DNA from: Novispirillum itersonii
GTDB lineage: Bacteria; Pseudomonadota; Alphaproteobacteria; Rhodospirillales; Rhodospirillaceae
DNA: 64,000 nucleotides
NCBI RefSeq assembly: GCF_014205675.1
Contig: NZ_JACIIX010000002.1
Location: 203,970 to 267,969 of the forward strand
Direction: 5' to 3'
The notes beneath the pieces are model-generated. The model worked only from the letters and a program-made list of their open reading frames with translations. It did not search any database and was not told the DNA's origin. Below are positions 7,719-15,948 of this stretch, one piece after another. Every line of letters begins with the position of its first letter. Position 1 is the stretch's first letter. A program made the position numbers and the translations under genes.

Positions 7719-9791
7719 TCAGTTCACTCCCAGATGGCGGTGGGCGGCGGTCAGGGTGGCAAGGGCATCGCAGCCCATGAAGATGTATTCGCTGGCTCCG
7801 GCGGCGTCATAGGCTGCCTTGGCCTCGGCAGCCGGGCGTCCGGCCACATACAGGCGGGTGGCCCCGGCGCCTTTCAGGGCGGCCAGCATGGCGGCGGCCC
7901 CGCCCTCATACTGGTCATCCGTTCCGCACAGACAGGCGATTTTCGCGCCGCTCAGGCGGAAGGCGGCGGCAGCGGCCTCCGGGCTGTCGAAGCCGTCGCT
8001 GCTGATCGCCTCGATCCCGCCCGCCTCAAAGAAGTTGCGGGCATAGGTGGCGCGGGCGGTATGCTGGGCGACCCCGCCCATGTTGGCCAGAAACACCGAC
8101 GGACGGGTGCCGTTGATGGTCGCCACTTCGTCCGACGCATCGCGCAGGGCCTCGAAATCCTCGGCGAAGCGGTGGTTCGGCAGCGGGTCAATCCGCAGCG
8201 GCGTCCCGCCCAGCGCGGCGGTCAGGCCACCGAGGGTGCCGGTGCGGGCGGCGTTATAGAACTGATCGAGCGTGCTGAAGCCTGGGGTCCGGTCCACATG
8301 CTTCAGGCGGGCCGCCATCCCCCGGCGCAGTAGGACGCGGTCGGCGGGGGCGACATCCACCGGGGCTTCCGACAGGTTGGGGAACTCGTTGATGCCGGTC
8401 AGCTGATCCTTGCGGCGGGCGATATTGGCCCGGCGCTCATCCCAGGTTCTGGCCAGTGCGGCGGCAAGGGAACCATCCTGCAACACGGCGGCGATGCCCC
8501 CGGCCTTCTCGATGTTCTGGAACTCTTCCCACGCCCGTTCCGCCAGCTGGCGGGTCAGGGTTTCGACAAACCATGATCCCCCTGCCGGATCGACCACCTT
8601 CGCCAGATGGGATTCTTCCTGAAGGATGATCTGGATGTTGCGGGCAACACGGCGGCCGAACGCGGTCGGCAGGCCAAGGGCGGACTCATAGGAGGCGGCG
8701 GCGACACTGTCCGCCCCGCCAACCCCGGCGGCAAAGCTGGTGACGGTGACGCGCAGCAGGTTGACCCATGGATCGCGCTGGCTGAGGACCCGGCGCGCGG
8801 TTTCGGCGTGGATCACCATCTTTCCGGCGTCAGCAGCGGCACCGCAGGCGGCGGTGACCTGCGCCCACAGCAGACGGGCGGCGCGCAGCTTGGCAATGCC
8901 GCTGAAAAAGTCGGTGCCGACCGGCAGGGTGAAGCTGATCTGGCGGCAGGCGGTGTCAATGTCGATCCCGGCCTCGGTCATCGTCCGCAGATAGGCAACG
9001 CCGGTGGCCAGCATACAGCCCAGTTCCTGCGCCTCGGACGCCCCGGCATTGGACCACGGCTCGCCGGACACGCCGACGGCGGTGACCATCGGAAACTCTT
9101 CCGCCGTCCGGGCCGCCACGGCGGCCATGTCGTTCAGCGACTTTTCCAGCCCCTGCGGCAGCCAGCCGGTGGCGGCCAGCGTGCCGACCGGATCAATGTT
9201 ATAGGCACCCCGCGCCAGATCGGCCCCGACCCCGCGCTTGGTCCAGACATCGGCCAGCATGGCGGCGGCGGCAACGGCCCCGGCTCCGGCTTTCAGCGCT
9301 ACCGGACAGATATCCAGCAGCACCCCGGCCAGCGCGGTGTCGAGATCATCGGCGGTGGCAATCATGATACCGTCAACACCGGCCAGACCTTCGGCGGCGT
9401 CGGTGTCGGGGTCCAGACCGGCATGGGCGGCGGCATCAAGGCGCAGCACCACGGAAGAGACACCGCGTTCCAGATCTTCCAGCGCTTCCTTGGAAACCTG
9501 CCGCACGTCAGGATGGGTAAATTCCTGGCGGATATCCCACCCTGCCTGACGTTGCCCCAGGGCGTGGGTGCCCCGGGTGTAGGGTGCCTGACCGGGCAGC
9601 CCGGCCGCATCGGCGGTGGCCGCCGGGGCATCCTGCCCGTACAGGGGCTGAAGGGTGATGCCGTCATACAGGCGGGTGGTCAGCTTCCTGTCGAAATCCG
9701 CCCCTTTCAGGGCCTTTTCCACCACTTGCCGCCATGCGGATTCAGTCACCGGGGGAAAGTCCGGGGTCAGGGAAAAGGGTGTCTGGCTCAT
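7719..9791 (-). CDS. mutA: Methylmalonyl-CoA mutase, small subunit
   Basis: The 690-residue partner of the large subunit. It keeps the mutase barrel (VEKALKGADFDRKL, GWDIRQEF, RDPWVNLLRVT, WAQVTAACG) and a C-terminal cobalamin-like domain. That domain lacks the DxHxxG cobalt-ligand motif, as expected for a non-catalytic MutA subunit. It is the first gene of the mutA-scpA operon. A heterodimeric mutase rather than the fused homodimeric type is notable for an alphaproteobacterium, where single-chain enzymes are common. A TetR-type gene is divergent across a 348-base region with several inverted and direct repeats. Confidence 0.93.
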   Translation of the reverse strand: MSQTPFSLTPDFPPVTESAWRQVVEKALKGADFDRKLTTRLYDGITLQPLYGQDAPAATADAAGLPGQAPYTRGTHALGQRQAGWDIRQEFTHPDVRQVSKEALEDLERGVSSVVLRLDAAAHAGLDPDTDAAEGLAGVDGIMIATADDLDTALAGVLLDICPVALKAGAGAVAAAAMLADVWTKRGVGADLARGAYNIDPVGTLAATGWLPQGLEKSLNDMAAVAARTAEEFPMVTAVGVSGEPWSNAGASEAQELGCMLATGVAYLRTMTEAGIDIDTACRQISFTLPVGTDFFSGIAKLRAARLLWAQVTAACGAAADAGKMVIHAETARRVLSQRDPWVNLLRVTVTSFAAGVGGADSVAAASYESALGLPTAFGRRVARNIQIILQEESHLAKVVDPAGGSWFVETLTRQLAERAWEEFQNIEKAGGIAAVLQDGSLAAALARTWDERRANIARRKDQLTGINEFPNLSEAPVDVAPADRVLLRRGMAARLKHVDRTPGFSTLDQFYNAARTGTLGGLTAALGGTPLRIDPLPNHRFAEDFEALRDASDEVATINGTRPSVFLANMGGVAQHTARATYARNFFEAGGIEAISSDGFDSPEAAAAAFRLSGAKIACLCGTDDQYEGGAAAMLAALKGAGATRLYVAGRPAAEAKAAYDAAGASEYIFMGCDALATLTAAHRHLGVN

Positions 9792-10139
9792 CTGGTCTTA
9801 CGCTGCCTTCTTGTCGCTCCCTCTGCCGGGGTTTCCCCCGACCCCTCAGTTGTACCATATCGGCGGAAGGAGTGCGATGTGTGGGGGTATTCTGAATTTT
9901 GGGAATAAATGCGGCAAAGTATGTTTATGGCCGCATGTTTGACGATAAATATGTGTTATGAAGGATAAATTTTCAGGGCCTTTGCCTCATTCGCAAGTGC
10001 GAATGCGGGGGTGGAAAATTTTGCGAATAAGCGAATGCTGATTTTGACTAAAATCTTTTTGCCCTGTTTTCGACATGATGATGGCGCTATAGAAGGCGGG
10101 ATTGCCCGGAGACCGATCCGCCGAGGAGTTTTGCTGCCC
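9792..10139. promoter_or_regulatory. Divergent mutA / tetR control region with GCGAAT repeats
   Basis: No gene is seen in these 348 bases. The region is AT-richer than its surroundings from about 9880 on. It has a 16-base palindrome, ATTCGCA-AG-TGCGAAT (9989-10004), and two more GCGAAT copies in direct orientation at 10023-10028 and 10031-10036, within TTTTGCGAATAAGCGAA. These look like repressor or activator half-sites. They loosely resemble the TTTGCAAA-type sites I recall for the ScfR/PccR regulator of propionyl-CoA genes in alphaproteobacteria; a TetR site is equally possible. Confidence 0.5.
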
Positions 10140-10733
10140 ATGCCCGCCCGTACTGCTGCCCTGAAGCCGAGAACCGCCCGTCCGTCCCCCAAGAAGGATG
10201 TGCTGGTCGAGGTGGCGGAAGGCCTGTTTGACCGTTACGGCTTCCATGGCACCGGGATCGACCGTCTGGTGCAGGATTCCGGGGTCGCCCGCATGACCCT
10301 GTATAAACATTTTCCCACCAAGAATGCGTTGGTCCGTGCCGTGCTGGAACGGCGGGATGAGCGCTTCTGGGCCTATATCAATGACGGGGTGGCGGCGCGG
10401 GAGCAGGATGGCCCGGCGTGGCTGACCGTTTTTGATGTGCTGGGGAACTGGCTGGAAGCCGAAGGATCGCAGGGCAGCCTGCTGCTGCGGGCCTTGGCGG
10501 AGTTCTCCGGCCATGATGTGACGGTGGCCGGGGATGCCGCCTTCCGGTGCCGTGCCAGCGGAGCATGGTTCGAGGGACGGCTGGAGGCCGCCGGAATTGA
10601 CCGGCCTGCTGAGCGGGGCTGGGATCTGGCCCTGCTGTTCGAGGGGGCGATGGCGATGACCCCGGTGGTCGGCGGTCAGGCTGCCGCCGGTCAGGCCCGG
10701 CATGCTGCTGCGGCACTGGCCGCAAGCTGGTAA
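10140..10733 (+). CDS. TetR/AcrR family transcriptional regulator
   Basis: DNA-binding repressor of about 197 residues. The N-terminal TetR helix-turn-helix is clear: EVAEGLFDRYGFHGTGID, then VARMTLYKHFPTKNALVRA. The C-terminal ligand-binding part is divergent. The start is taken at the ATG at 10140 behind GAGGAG; a longer frame from 10011 would add 43 residues with no counterpart in the family. It is divergent from the mutase operon, so it may control that operon, itself, or both. A methyltransferase gene follows 60 bases downstream. Confidence 0.88.
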   Translation: MPARTAALKPRTARPSPKKDVLVEVAEGLFDRYGFHGTGIDRLVQDSGVARMTLYKHFPTKNALVRAVLERRDERFWAYINDGVAAREQDGPAWLTVFDVLGNWLEAEGSQGSLLLRALAEFSGHDVTVAGDAAFRCRASGAWFEGRLEAAGIDRPAERGWDLALLFEGAMAMTPVVGGQAAAGQARHAAAALAASW

Positions 10734-10793
10734 AGGTCTGCGGTGTAGGGGCTTGGCCCCAAGGGCCGGAGTGACAGGAAAAAGGGATCCCCG

Positions 10794-11573
10794 ATGACGT
10801 CTGAACAGTTCTCCGGTCCGCAGGATGCCTTTTTTACGGTGTTTCACGATCTGCCGCGTCAGGGGCCGGGCAGCGATGCGGTGACGCTGGCGATGATTGA
10901 CCGCCTGCGCCCGTTGCTGCCCGCAGACCCCTATTGTGTTGATATGGGCTGTGGCAATGGCCGGTCCAGCCTGCTGCTGGCGGAGCATCTGGCCGCCCGG
11001 GTGGCAGCGGTGGATACCCATCAGCCGTTTCTGGATGAGCTGGCCGACACCGCCCGCCGCCGGGGGCTGGCCGAGCGTCTGGACATCCGCTGCCGGGATA
11101 TGCTGGACGCCCGTCTGAAGCGCCGGACCCTTGATCTGGTGTGGTCGGAAGGGGCGGCCTATGTCGTCGGGCTGGAGGCGGCGCTGGAGCACTGGCGTCT
11201 GCTGCTGAAGCCGGGCGGGTATCTGGTGGTGTCAGACTGCATGTGGCTGCACCCGTCGCCGCCCCCGGCGGTGCGCCGGTTCTGGGAAGCGGCCTACCCT
11301 GATATGCGCACGGTGGCGGAAAGTCTGGCGGTGGCGGAACGGCTTGGCTATGCCTTCCTGCATGCCGAGACCTTGCCGGAATGCGGCTGGTGGCAGGATT
11401 ATTATCTGCCGCTGGAGCGGCGGCTGGAAACTCTGGGGCCGATGGCGGAGCGCGATCCCGCGCTGGCCGGGGTGATGGCCGGGGTGCGGGATGAGATTGC
11501 CATGTACCGGGCGCATGCCGATGTTTACGGCTATGTTTTCATGGTTTTGCGCTGGCCGGGGGCCTCTGGATAA
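10794..11573 (+). CDS. Class I SAM-dependent methyltransferase
   Basis: 259-residue cytosolic methyltransferase. Motif I is VDMGCGNGRSSLLLAE, the acidic end of strand 2 is AVDTHQ, and motif IV/post I (DLVWSEGAAYVVG) is followed by LLKPGGYLVVSDC. This resembles Methyltransf_11/25 enzymes acting on small molecules. The substrate is not evident. It lies downstream of the TetR gene in the same direction and ahead of the tRNA-His promoter. Confidence 0.8.
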   Translation: MTSEQFSGPQDAFFTVFHDLPRQGPGSDAVTLAMIDRLRPLLPADPYCVDMGCGNGRSSLLLAEHLAARVAAVDTHQPFLDELADTARRRGLAERLDIRCRDMLDARLKRRTLDLVWSEGAAYVVGLEAALEHWRLLLKPGGYLVVSDCMWLHPSPPPAVRRFWEAAYPDMRTVAESLAVAERLGYAFLHAETLPECGWWQDYYLPLERRLETLGPMAERDPALAGVMAGVRDEIAMYRAHADVYGYVFMVLRWPGASG

Positions 11574-11590
11574 AATAATGATTTTTTGTG

Positions 11591-11619
11591 TTGACGGGTG
11601 GGTGGTCCCGGTCTATAAA
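11591..11619 (+). promoter_or_regulatory. Sigma-70 promoter of tRNA-His
   Basis: TTGACG at 11591-11596 and TATAAA at 11614-11619 with a 17-base spacer give a near-consensus housekeeping promoter. Transcription should start at about 11626, just before the tRNA at 11637. Confidence 0.8.
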
Positions 11620-11636
11620 GCGGCCCTCGCACGATG

Positions 11637-11713
11637 GCGGGTGTAGCTCAGTTGGTTAGAGCATCTGGTTGTGGTCCAGAGGGTCGTCGGTTCGAATCCG
11701 ATCACTCGCCCCA
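11637..11713 (+). tRNA. tRNA-His (anticodon GTG)
   Basis: The full cloverleaf is present. The acceptor stem GCGGGTG (11637-11643) pairs with CACTCGC (11703-11709), there is a GCTC D-stem, and the anticodon loop TTGTGGT carries GTG. The discriminator base is C at 11710, and CCA is encoded at 11711-11713. A genomic G at 11636 can serve as the extra G-1 paired with C73, the identity mark of tRNA-His. Confidence 0.97.
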
Positions 11714-11719
11714 TCTTTG

Positions 11720-11754
11720 AAAAGGCCGGTACGTTGTACCGGCCTTTTCTTTTT
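11720..11754 (+). terminator. Rho-independent terminator of tRNA-His
   Basis: A long perfect stem (AAAAGGCCGGTAC / GTACCGGCCTTTT) with a three-base loop is followed by CTTTTTG, seven bases after the tRNA. Confidence 0.92.
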
Positions 11755-11781
11755 GTCTGCGCAGATCTGATTTCCGTGCAG

Positions 11782-11812
11782 AAAAAAAAGCCCCGGTCCG
11801 AAGACGCGGGGC
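11782..11812 (-). terminator. Terminator of the TauE/SafE gene
   Basis: Read on the minus strand, GCCCCG at 11812-11807 pairs with CGGGGC at 11795-11790 and runs into eight T residues. It lies 29 bases past the stop of the exporter gene. Confidence 0.8.
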
Positions 11813-11840
11813 CATGGTCTGTCGGGTTAGCCGACCGGGA

Positions 11841-12677
11841 TCACGTCAGCAGGGCGTAGATCATCCGCAGGCTGGTGATGAACAGGAAGAAGGCAAACAC
11901 CTGCCGCAGCCGCGGGCCGTTCAGCACATGAGCCAGCCGGACGCCCCAGGGCGCGGCCAGAATGGTGGTCGGCAGGATCAGCAGCAGGCCGGGAAGGCTG
12001 ATGAAGCCCAGCGACAGCGGCGGCCGCCCCGGGATATCCAGCCCGTTGATCAGAAAGCCGATGGTGCCGGGGATAGCAATCATCAGCCCGAGGGCGCTGG
12101 CGGTGCCGACCGCCCGGTGGATCGGGTAGGAGCAGGCCGACAGGATCGGCACGCTCAGGGTGCCGCCGCCGATCCCCATCAGCGCCGACAGGCCGCCGAT
12201 CACCGCCCCCAGAGCCTGCCGGATCCAGCCGGTGGGCAGATGGTCGGCGACGGTCCAGCCCTCCCGCCGGAATGTCATGTTGGCAGCCACAGCCAGCGCC
12301 ACCACTGCAAACACGGCGGTCAGCACCCAGCCCTTGGCCTGTGTGCCCCACAGGGTGGCGATTACCACCCCGGCAAACACGGACGGCACCCACGATTTCA
12401 ACAGGGCATCATCAATGCTGCCTTTCCGGCGGTGGGCGCGGGAGGACGAGAGGGAGGTGGGAATGATGGTGGCCAGAGAGGTGCCGACCGCGACATGCAT
12501 CCGCACGGCCTCATCCACACCAAGGCCGGTGAAGACGTGATACAGCACCGGAACAATCACGATGCCACCGCCGACCCCGAGCAGGCCGGACAGGATGCCG
12601 GCGGCAACGCCGGTGATCAGCAGGCCGGCTGCCAGCAGCAGCAGGTCGGGGGTCAGCAGGGACAGCAGATCCGCCAT
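11841..12677 (-). CDS. TauE/SafE family sulfite/anion exporter
   Basis: Inner-membrane permease of about 278 residues with eight or so predicted helices in two repeats. Each repeat carries the family signature: GILSGLLGVGGGIVIVP near residue 25 and GGLSALMGIGGGTLSVP near residue 155. The family exports or imports sulfite, sulfoacetate and other small anions; the substrate here is unknown. The start is the ATG at 12677 with GGGAG upstream. A longer in-frame start at 12794 would add 39 residues with no membrane character and would run into the matB terminator hairpin, so it is rejected. Confidence 0.88.
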   Translation of the reverse strand: MADLLSLLTPDLLLLAAGLLITGVAAGILSGLLGVGGGIVIVPVLYHVFTGLGVDEAVRMHVAVGTSLATIIPTSLSSSRAHRRKGSIDDALLKSWVPSVFAGVVIATLWGTQAKGWVLTAVFAVVALAVAANMTFRREGWTVADHLPTGWIRQALGAVIGGLSALMGIGGGTLSVPILSACSYPIHRAVGTASALGLMIAIPGTIGFLINGLDIPGRPPLSLGFISLPGLLLILPTTILAAPWGVRLAHVLNGPRLRQVFAFFLFITSLRMIYALLT

Positions 12678-12763
12678 CGGGTGGGGCTCCCGTTGGAAAC
12701 GTTGGGGGACAGGGGGCGACCACTGTGGGCAACCCGGTCCGGGGGCGCAAGGGGTGCAGTGCA

Positions 12764-12794
12764 AAAATAATGGCCCGGCGCAAGGCCGGGCCAT
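12764..12794 (-). terminator. Terminator of matB
   Basis: A 10-base stem, ATGGCCCGGC / GCCGGGCCAT, at 12770-12779 and 12785-12794 is followed on the minus strand by TATTTTTGC. Confidence 0.8.
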
Positions 12795-12818
12795 CGGAAA
12801 CAGGGGAGGGGAATGCAG

Positions 12819-14348
12819 TTATGACGGCAGCCGGAACAGATCTTTATACTGGTCCCGCAGCAGATTTTTCTGCACTTTGCCCATGGTGTTGCGCGGCAGC
12901 TCGTCGGTAAAGAACACCCGCTTCGGCACCTTATAATTGGCAAGGTGCTGTTTAAGGTGACCGAGGATGGCCTCCTCGCCCAGCCCGTTGGCCTTGGGCA
13001 GCAGCTTGACCACGGCAACGCCGACCTCGCCGAAATCGGGGTGCAGCACGCCGACGACGGCACTTTCATCAATGCCCGGCATGTCGTCGATCACGCCTTC
13101 GATTTCCTTCGGATAAACGTTGTAGCCGCCGGAGATGATCAGGTCCTTGGCGCGGCCGACGATGTGCAGGTAGCCTTCGGGGTCGATCTTGCCGACGTCA
13201 CCGGTCTTGAACCAGCCATCGGCGGTGAATTCTTCCTTGGTCTTTTCCGGCATCCGCCAGTAGCCCAGCATGACGTTGTCGCCCTTGACCTGAATGGCCC
13301 CGACCGAGCCGGTCGGCAGGGCGGTGACGTCATCCTCGCCGACAACGCGGACGCTGACGCCGGGGAAGGGGAAGCCGACGGTGCCGGGGCGGCGCTCGGC
13401 GTCATAGGGGTTGCCGGTGTTCATCCCGGTTTCGGTCATGCCGTAGCGTTCCAGAATGGCGTGTCCGGTGCGGGAGGAGAACTGGGTGTGGGTTTCCGCC
13501 AGCAGCGGGGCGGAGCCGGAGGTGAACAGCCGCATCGTCGCGGTTGCCTCCCGCCCGAAATCCGGCTTCGACAGCAGGCGGGTATAGAAGGTCGGCACCC
13601 CCATGAACACGGTGGCCTGCGGCATCAGGCGGATCACCTCGTCGGCGTCGAACTTCGACAGCCAGATCATCCGGGCACCGGACATCAGCACGCAGTGGCA
13701 GGCGACGAACAGGCCGTGGGCATGGAAGATCGGCAGGGCATGCAGCAGCACATCCGTTCCACTGAACCGCCAGCTTTTCACCAGCGCCTCGGCATTGCTG
13801 GCAAGGTTACGGTGGGTCAGCATGGCACCTTTCGGCTTGCCGGTGGTGCCGGAGGTATACAGCATCGCCGCCAGATCATCGGGGTCGCAGGCGACAATCG
13901 GAAACTGCGGGCTGGCGTCGGCGGCGGCGTTGGGGAAGCTGCCGTCATTGCGGGTGCCAAGGGTGTAGACGTGCTCCACTCCGTGGCGGGTGGCAATGGC
14001 GCGGGTGCTGTCCTCGGCCTCCGGGCTGCACAGGATCAGCGCCGGTTCGGCATTGCTGACCAGATAGTCCACTTCGTCCGGCCGGTAGGCGGTGTTCATC
14101 GGCAGAAACACAAAGCCGCCGCGCAGGCAGGCGAGGTACACCAGCAGGGCTTCCGCAGACTTTTCGGTCTGCACCGCCACCCGGTCCCCCTTTTCCAGAC
14201 CAAGGCTGCTCATGAAGTGGGCATAGCGGCCTGACCATTCGTGGGCCATGCCATAGGTGATGGTGCGACCGCCGGGGGCCTGCAACAGCACGGCGCTCTC
14301 AGACGGCGGGAAGTGGGCATACATCTTGGCGTAGAGCGAGGCGGTCAT
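12819..14348 (-). CDS. matB: Malonyl-CoA (methylmalonyl-CoA) synthetase, MatB type
   Basis: ANL-superfamily ligase of about 509 residues making malonyl-CoA from malonate, ATP and CoA; MatB enzymes often also accept methylmalonate. The AMP-binding P-loop is LYTSGTTGKPKGAML, then HGLFVACHCVLMSGARMIWL, the GMTETGMNTGNP motif, and the C-terminal PRNTMGKVQKNLL with the catalytic Lys. The start is the ATG at 14348 with AGGAA upstream. A TTGTATACAA palindrome lies 38 bases upstream of the start, the operator type known for the malonate repressor MatR. Classical partners matA and matC are not adjacent, so the enzyme may simply activate free malonate or methylmalonate. Confidence 0.9.
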   Translation of the reverse strand: MTASLYAKMYAHFPPSESAVLLQAPGGRTITYGMAHEWSGRYAHFMSSLGLEKGDRVAVQTEKSAEALLVYLACLRGGFVFLPMNTAYRPDEVDYLVSNAEPALILCSPEAEDSTRAIATRHGVEHVYTLGTRNDGSFPNAAADASPQFPIVACDPDDLAAMLYTSGTTGKPKGAMLTHRNLASNAEALVKSWRFSGTDVLLHALPIFHAHGLFVACHCVLMSGARMIWLSKFDADEVIRLMPQATVFMGVPTFYTRLLSKPDFGREATATMRLFTSGSAPLLAETHTQFSSRTGHAILERYGMTETGMNTGNPYDAERRPGTVGFPFPGVSVRVVGEDDVTALPTGSVGAIQVKGDNVMLGYWRMPEKTKEEFTADGWFKTGDVGKIDPEGYLHIVGRAKDLIISGGYNVYPKEIEGVIDDMPGIDESAVVGVLHPDFGEVGVAVVKLLPKANGLGEEAILGHLKQHLANYKVPKRVFFTDELPRNTMGKVQKNLLRDQYKDLFRLPS

Positions 14349-14386
14349 GGCGTTTCCTGTGTCCCTGTTTTTGTGCCGGCGAGGCC

Positions 14387-14396
14387 TTGTATACAA
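14387..14396. promoter_or_regulatory. MatR-like operator upstream of matB
   Basis: The sequence is the perfect palindrome TTGTATACAA. As I recall, this is the core site bound by the GntR-family repressor MatR in rhizobial malonate operons. On the minus strand it contains TATACA, a fair -10 box for matB, so a bound repressor would block the promoter. Confidence 0.65.
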
Positions 14397-14546
14397 TTGA
14401 TGTCTATTTTGAATATTTATGGCGGAAAGCCAAGGAAAAAAGCACATCTTTCCGCAGCGGAAAGGACGCCTGAAAAAGCTGTTATCCGTCAAAGGATTGT
14501 CATGCGGTGATGCCCGGTGCCGCCGGGGTTGAAGGGGGTGCGGGGC

Positions 14547-14556
14547 TTGTATACTG
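14547..14556. promoter_or_regulatory. Imperfect MatR-like site upstream of the epimerase
   Basis: TTGTATACTG matches eight of the ten bases of the matB palindrome and lies 83 bases before the epimerase ATG. It contains TATACT, a possible -10 box, with TTGAAG at 14529-14534 as a weak -35 (15-base spacer). It may be a second operator for the same regulator. Confidence 0.45.
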
Positions 14557-14639
14557 TGCATGCGTCCTTTGGAATAAACCGGCGCGGCTGCCGGTCTTCC
14601 GTCCCCGGTTTCCTCCTGTCTGAGCGGAGTGCGCCAGCC

Positions 14640-15698
14640 ATGTCCCCGACCGATCCGTCTGCCCCTTCCCTGTCCGGTTTCCCGGTATCCGACGGCGGGC
14701 TCCGTCTGAGCGTGCGGACGGAGGCATGGCCCATTGCCGGGGCGTTCACCATTTCCCGGGGGTCGAAGACGCAGGCGGATGTGGTGGTGGCGGAGGTGAC
14801 GGACGGCACGGTTTCCGGCTGGGGCGAGTGTGTGCCTTATGCCCGCTATGGCGAAAGCGTCGCCGGGGTGATGGCCGAACTACAGGCGATGGCGGGGCCG
14901 CTGGCGGCTTCCGGCCTGACTCCGGAAGCCCTGTCGGAGCGGATGCCCGCCGGGGCCGCCCGCAATGCACTGGACTGTGCGCTGTGGGATTACCGGGCCA
15001 AGCTGGACGGGCAGCGGGTGATGGACCGGATCGGGATTGCCGATCCGCGCCCGGTGGTGACCGCCTATACGCTGGGCATTGATACCCCGGAGGTGATGGC
15101 GGCCAAAGCGGCGCGGGCTGCTGCGGACGGCCTGCCGCTGCTGAAGATCAAGGTCGGGGCCGATAATCCGCTGGACCGGCTGAAGGCGGTCCATGCCGCC
15201 GCGCCGCAGTGTCGGCTGATCGTTGATGCCAACGAAGGCTGGACGCTGGAGCAGCTGGCGGACCTGATGCCGCTGCTGCCCGGTCTGGGGGCGGTGCTGG
15301 TGGAGCAGCCGTTGCCCGCCGGGCAGGATGCCGGGCTGGAAGAGCTGGTGCGGGACGGGCGGATCACCGTTCCTGTCTGTGCCGACGAATCCCTGCATAC
15401 GGCGGCAGATCTGCCGACCCTGCGCGGGCGGTATCAGGCCATCAATATCAAACTGGATAAGACCGGGGGCCTGACCGGGGCGCTGGCCCTGAAGGCGGCG
15501 GCGCTGGCACAGGGATTCCGGATTATGGTCGGCTGTATGGTCGGGACCTCCCTCGGGATGGCTCCGGCGATGCTGGTGGCGCAGGGCGTTGATTTCGTGG
15601 ATCTGGACGGGCCGCTGCTGCTCAGCCGGGACCGGGTGCCGGGGTTGCAGTACAAGGGAACGGTGGTTTCGCCGCCAGTGCCGGAGCTGTGGGGATGA
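14640..15698 (+). CDS. dgcA: Dipeptide / N-acyl-glutamate epimerase (enolase superfamily, DgcA-like)
   Basis: Muconate-lactonizing subgroup enzyme of 352 residues, resembling L-Ala-D/L-Glu epimerase and N-acetyl-D-Glu racemase DgcA. The acid/base and metal residues are all visible: KIKVG (Lys pair), VDANEGW (Asp), VEQPLP (Glu), ADES (Asp) and INIKLDKTGG (second Lys). It may racemise glutamyl compounds from murein peptides or D-glutamate breakdown. DgcN, the usual partner of DgcA, is not adjacent. The start is the ATG at 14640 behind CGGAG. It is divergent from matB and shares a MatR-like palindrome with it. Confidence 0.8.
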   Translation: MSPTDPSAPSLSGFPVSDGGLRLSVRTEAWPIAGAFTISRGSKTQADVVVAEVTDGTVSGWGECVPYARYGESVAGVMAELQAMAGPLAASGLTPEALSERMPAGAARNALDCALWDYRAKLDGQRVMDRIGIADPRPVVTAYTLGIDTPEVMAAKAARAAADGLPLLKIKVGADNPLDRLKAVHAAAPQCRLIVDANEGWTLEQLADLMPLLPGLGAVLVEQPLPAGQDAGLEELVRDGRITVPVCADESLHTAADLPTLRGRYQAINIKLDKTGGLTGALALKAAALAQGFRIMVGCMVGTSLGMAPAMLVAQGVDFVDLDGPLLLSRDRVPGLQYKGTVVSPPVPELWG

Positions 15699-15948
15699 TG
15701 ACGGAAAGATTTTATAATAGTTCCAGCATCTTGCCGATGACGCTTTAATTCCGGGTTGAAATATCTGATGATGGCCGCTCGCGAGGGGGCTCGCACCGGC
15801 TTCTGAGGGGATCCACGTTTTGGGGCGATCCTCGGGACCGGGGTCTGTATGCGGGTCGTAAGGACCTTTCACCGGGGCCATTGCCGATGGCACCGACTTT
15901 TGCGGAAGGGGTTTGCAGTCACGCAGGTGACCCAAACTGAGGGGTGGC
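15699..15948. other. Intergenic region upstream of the diguanylate cyclase gene
   Basis: These 250 bases hold no convincing gene. A TATAAT at 15713-15718 could be a -10 box but has no matching -35. Two small hairpins are visible: GCGAG/CTCGC near 15780-15793 and GTCAC/GTGAC near 15918-15931. I looked for a c-di-GMP (GEMM) riboswitch and did not see its core. Confidence 0.4.

Noticed and set aside
5517-8333. A 938-codon open frame antisense to the mutase genes
   Set aside because: It mirrors the codon pattern of the GC-rich real genes, has a His/Gly/Gln/Arg-rich composition without any fold, and has no ribosome binding site. The same holds for long antisense frames over 8607-9908, 20060-22486, 34194-35939 and 54139-56109.
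9792-10139. Cobalamin riboswitch upstream of the mutase operon
   Set aside because: No B12-box-like core or long paired leader is visible on the minus strand.
15699-15948. c-di-GMP riboswitch upstream of the diguanylate cyclase gene
   Set aside because: The conserved GEMM core is missing; only two small unrelated hairpins were found.
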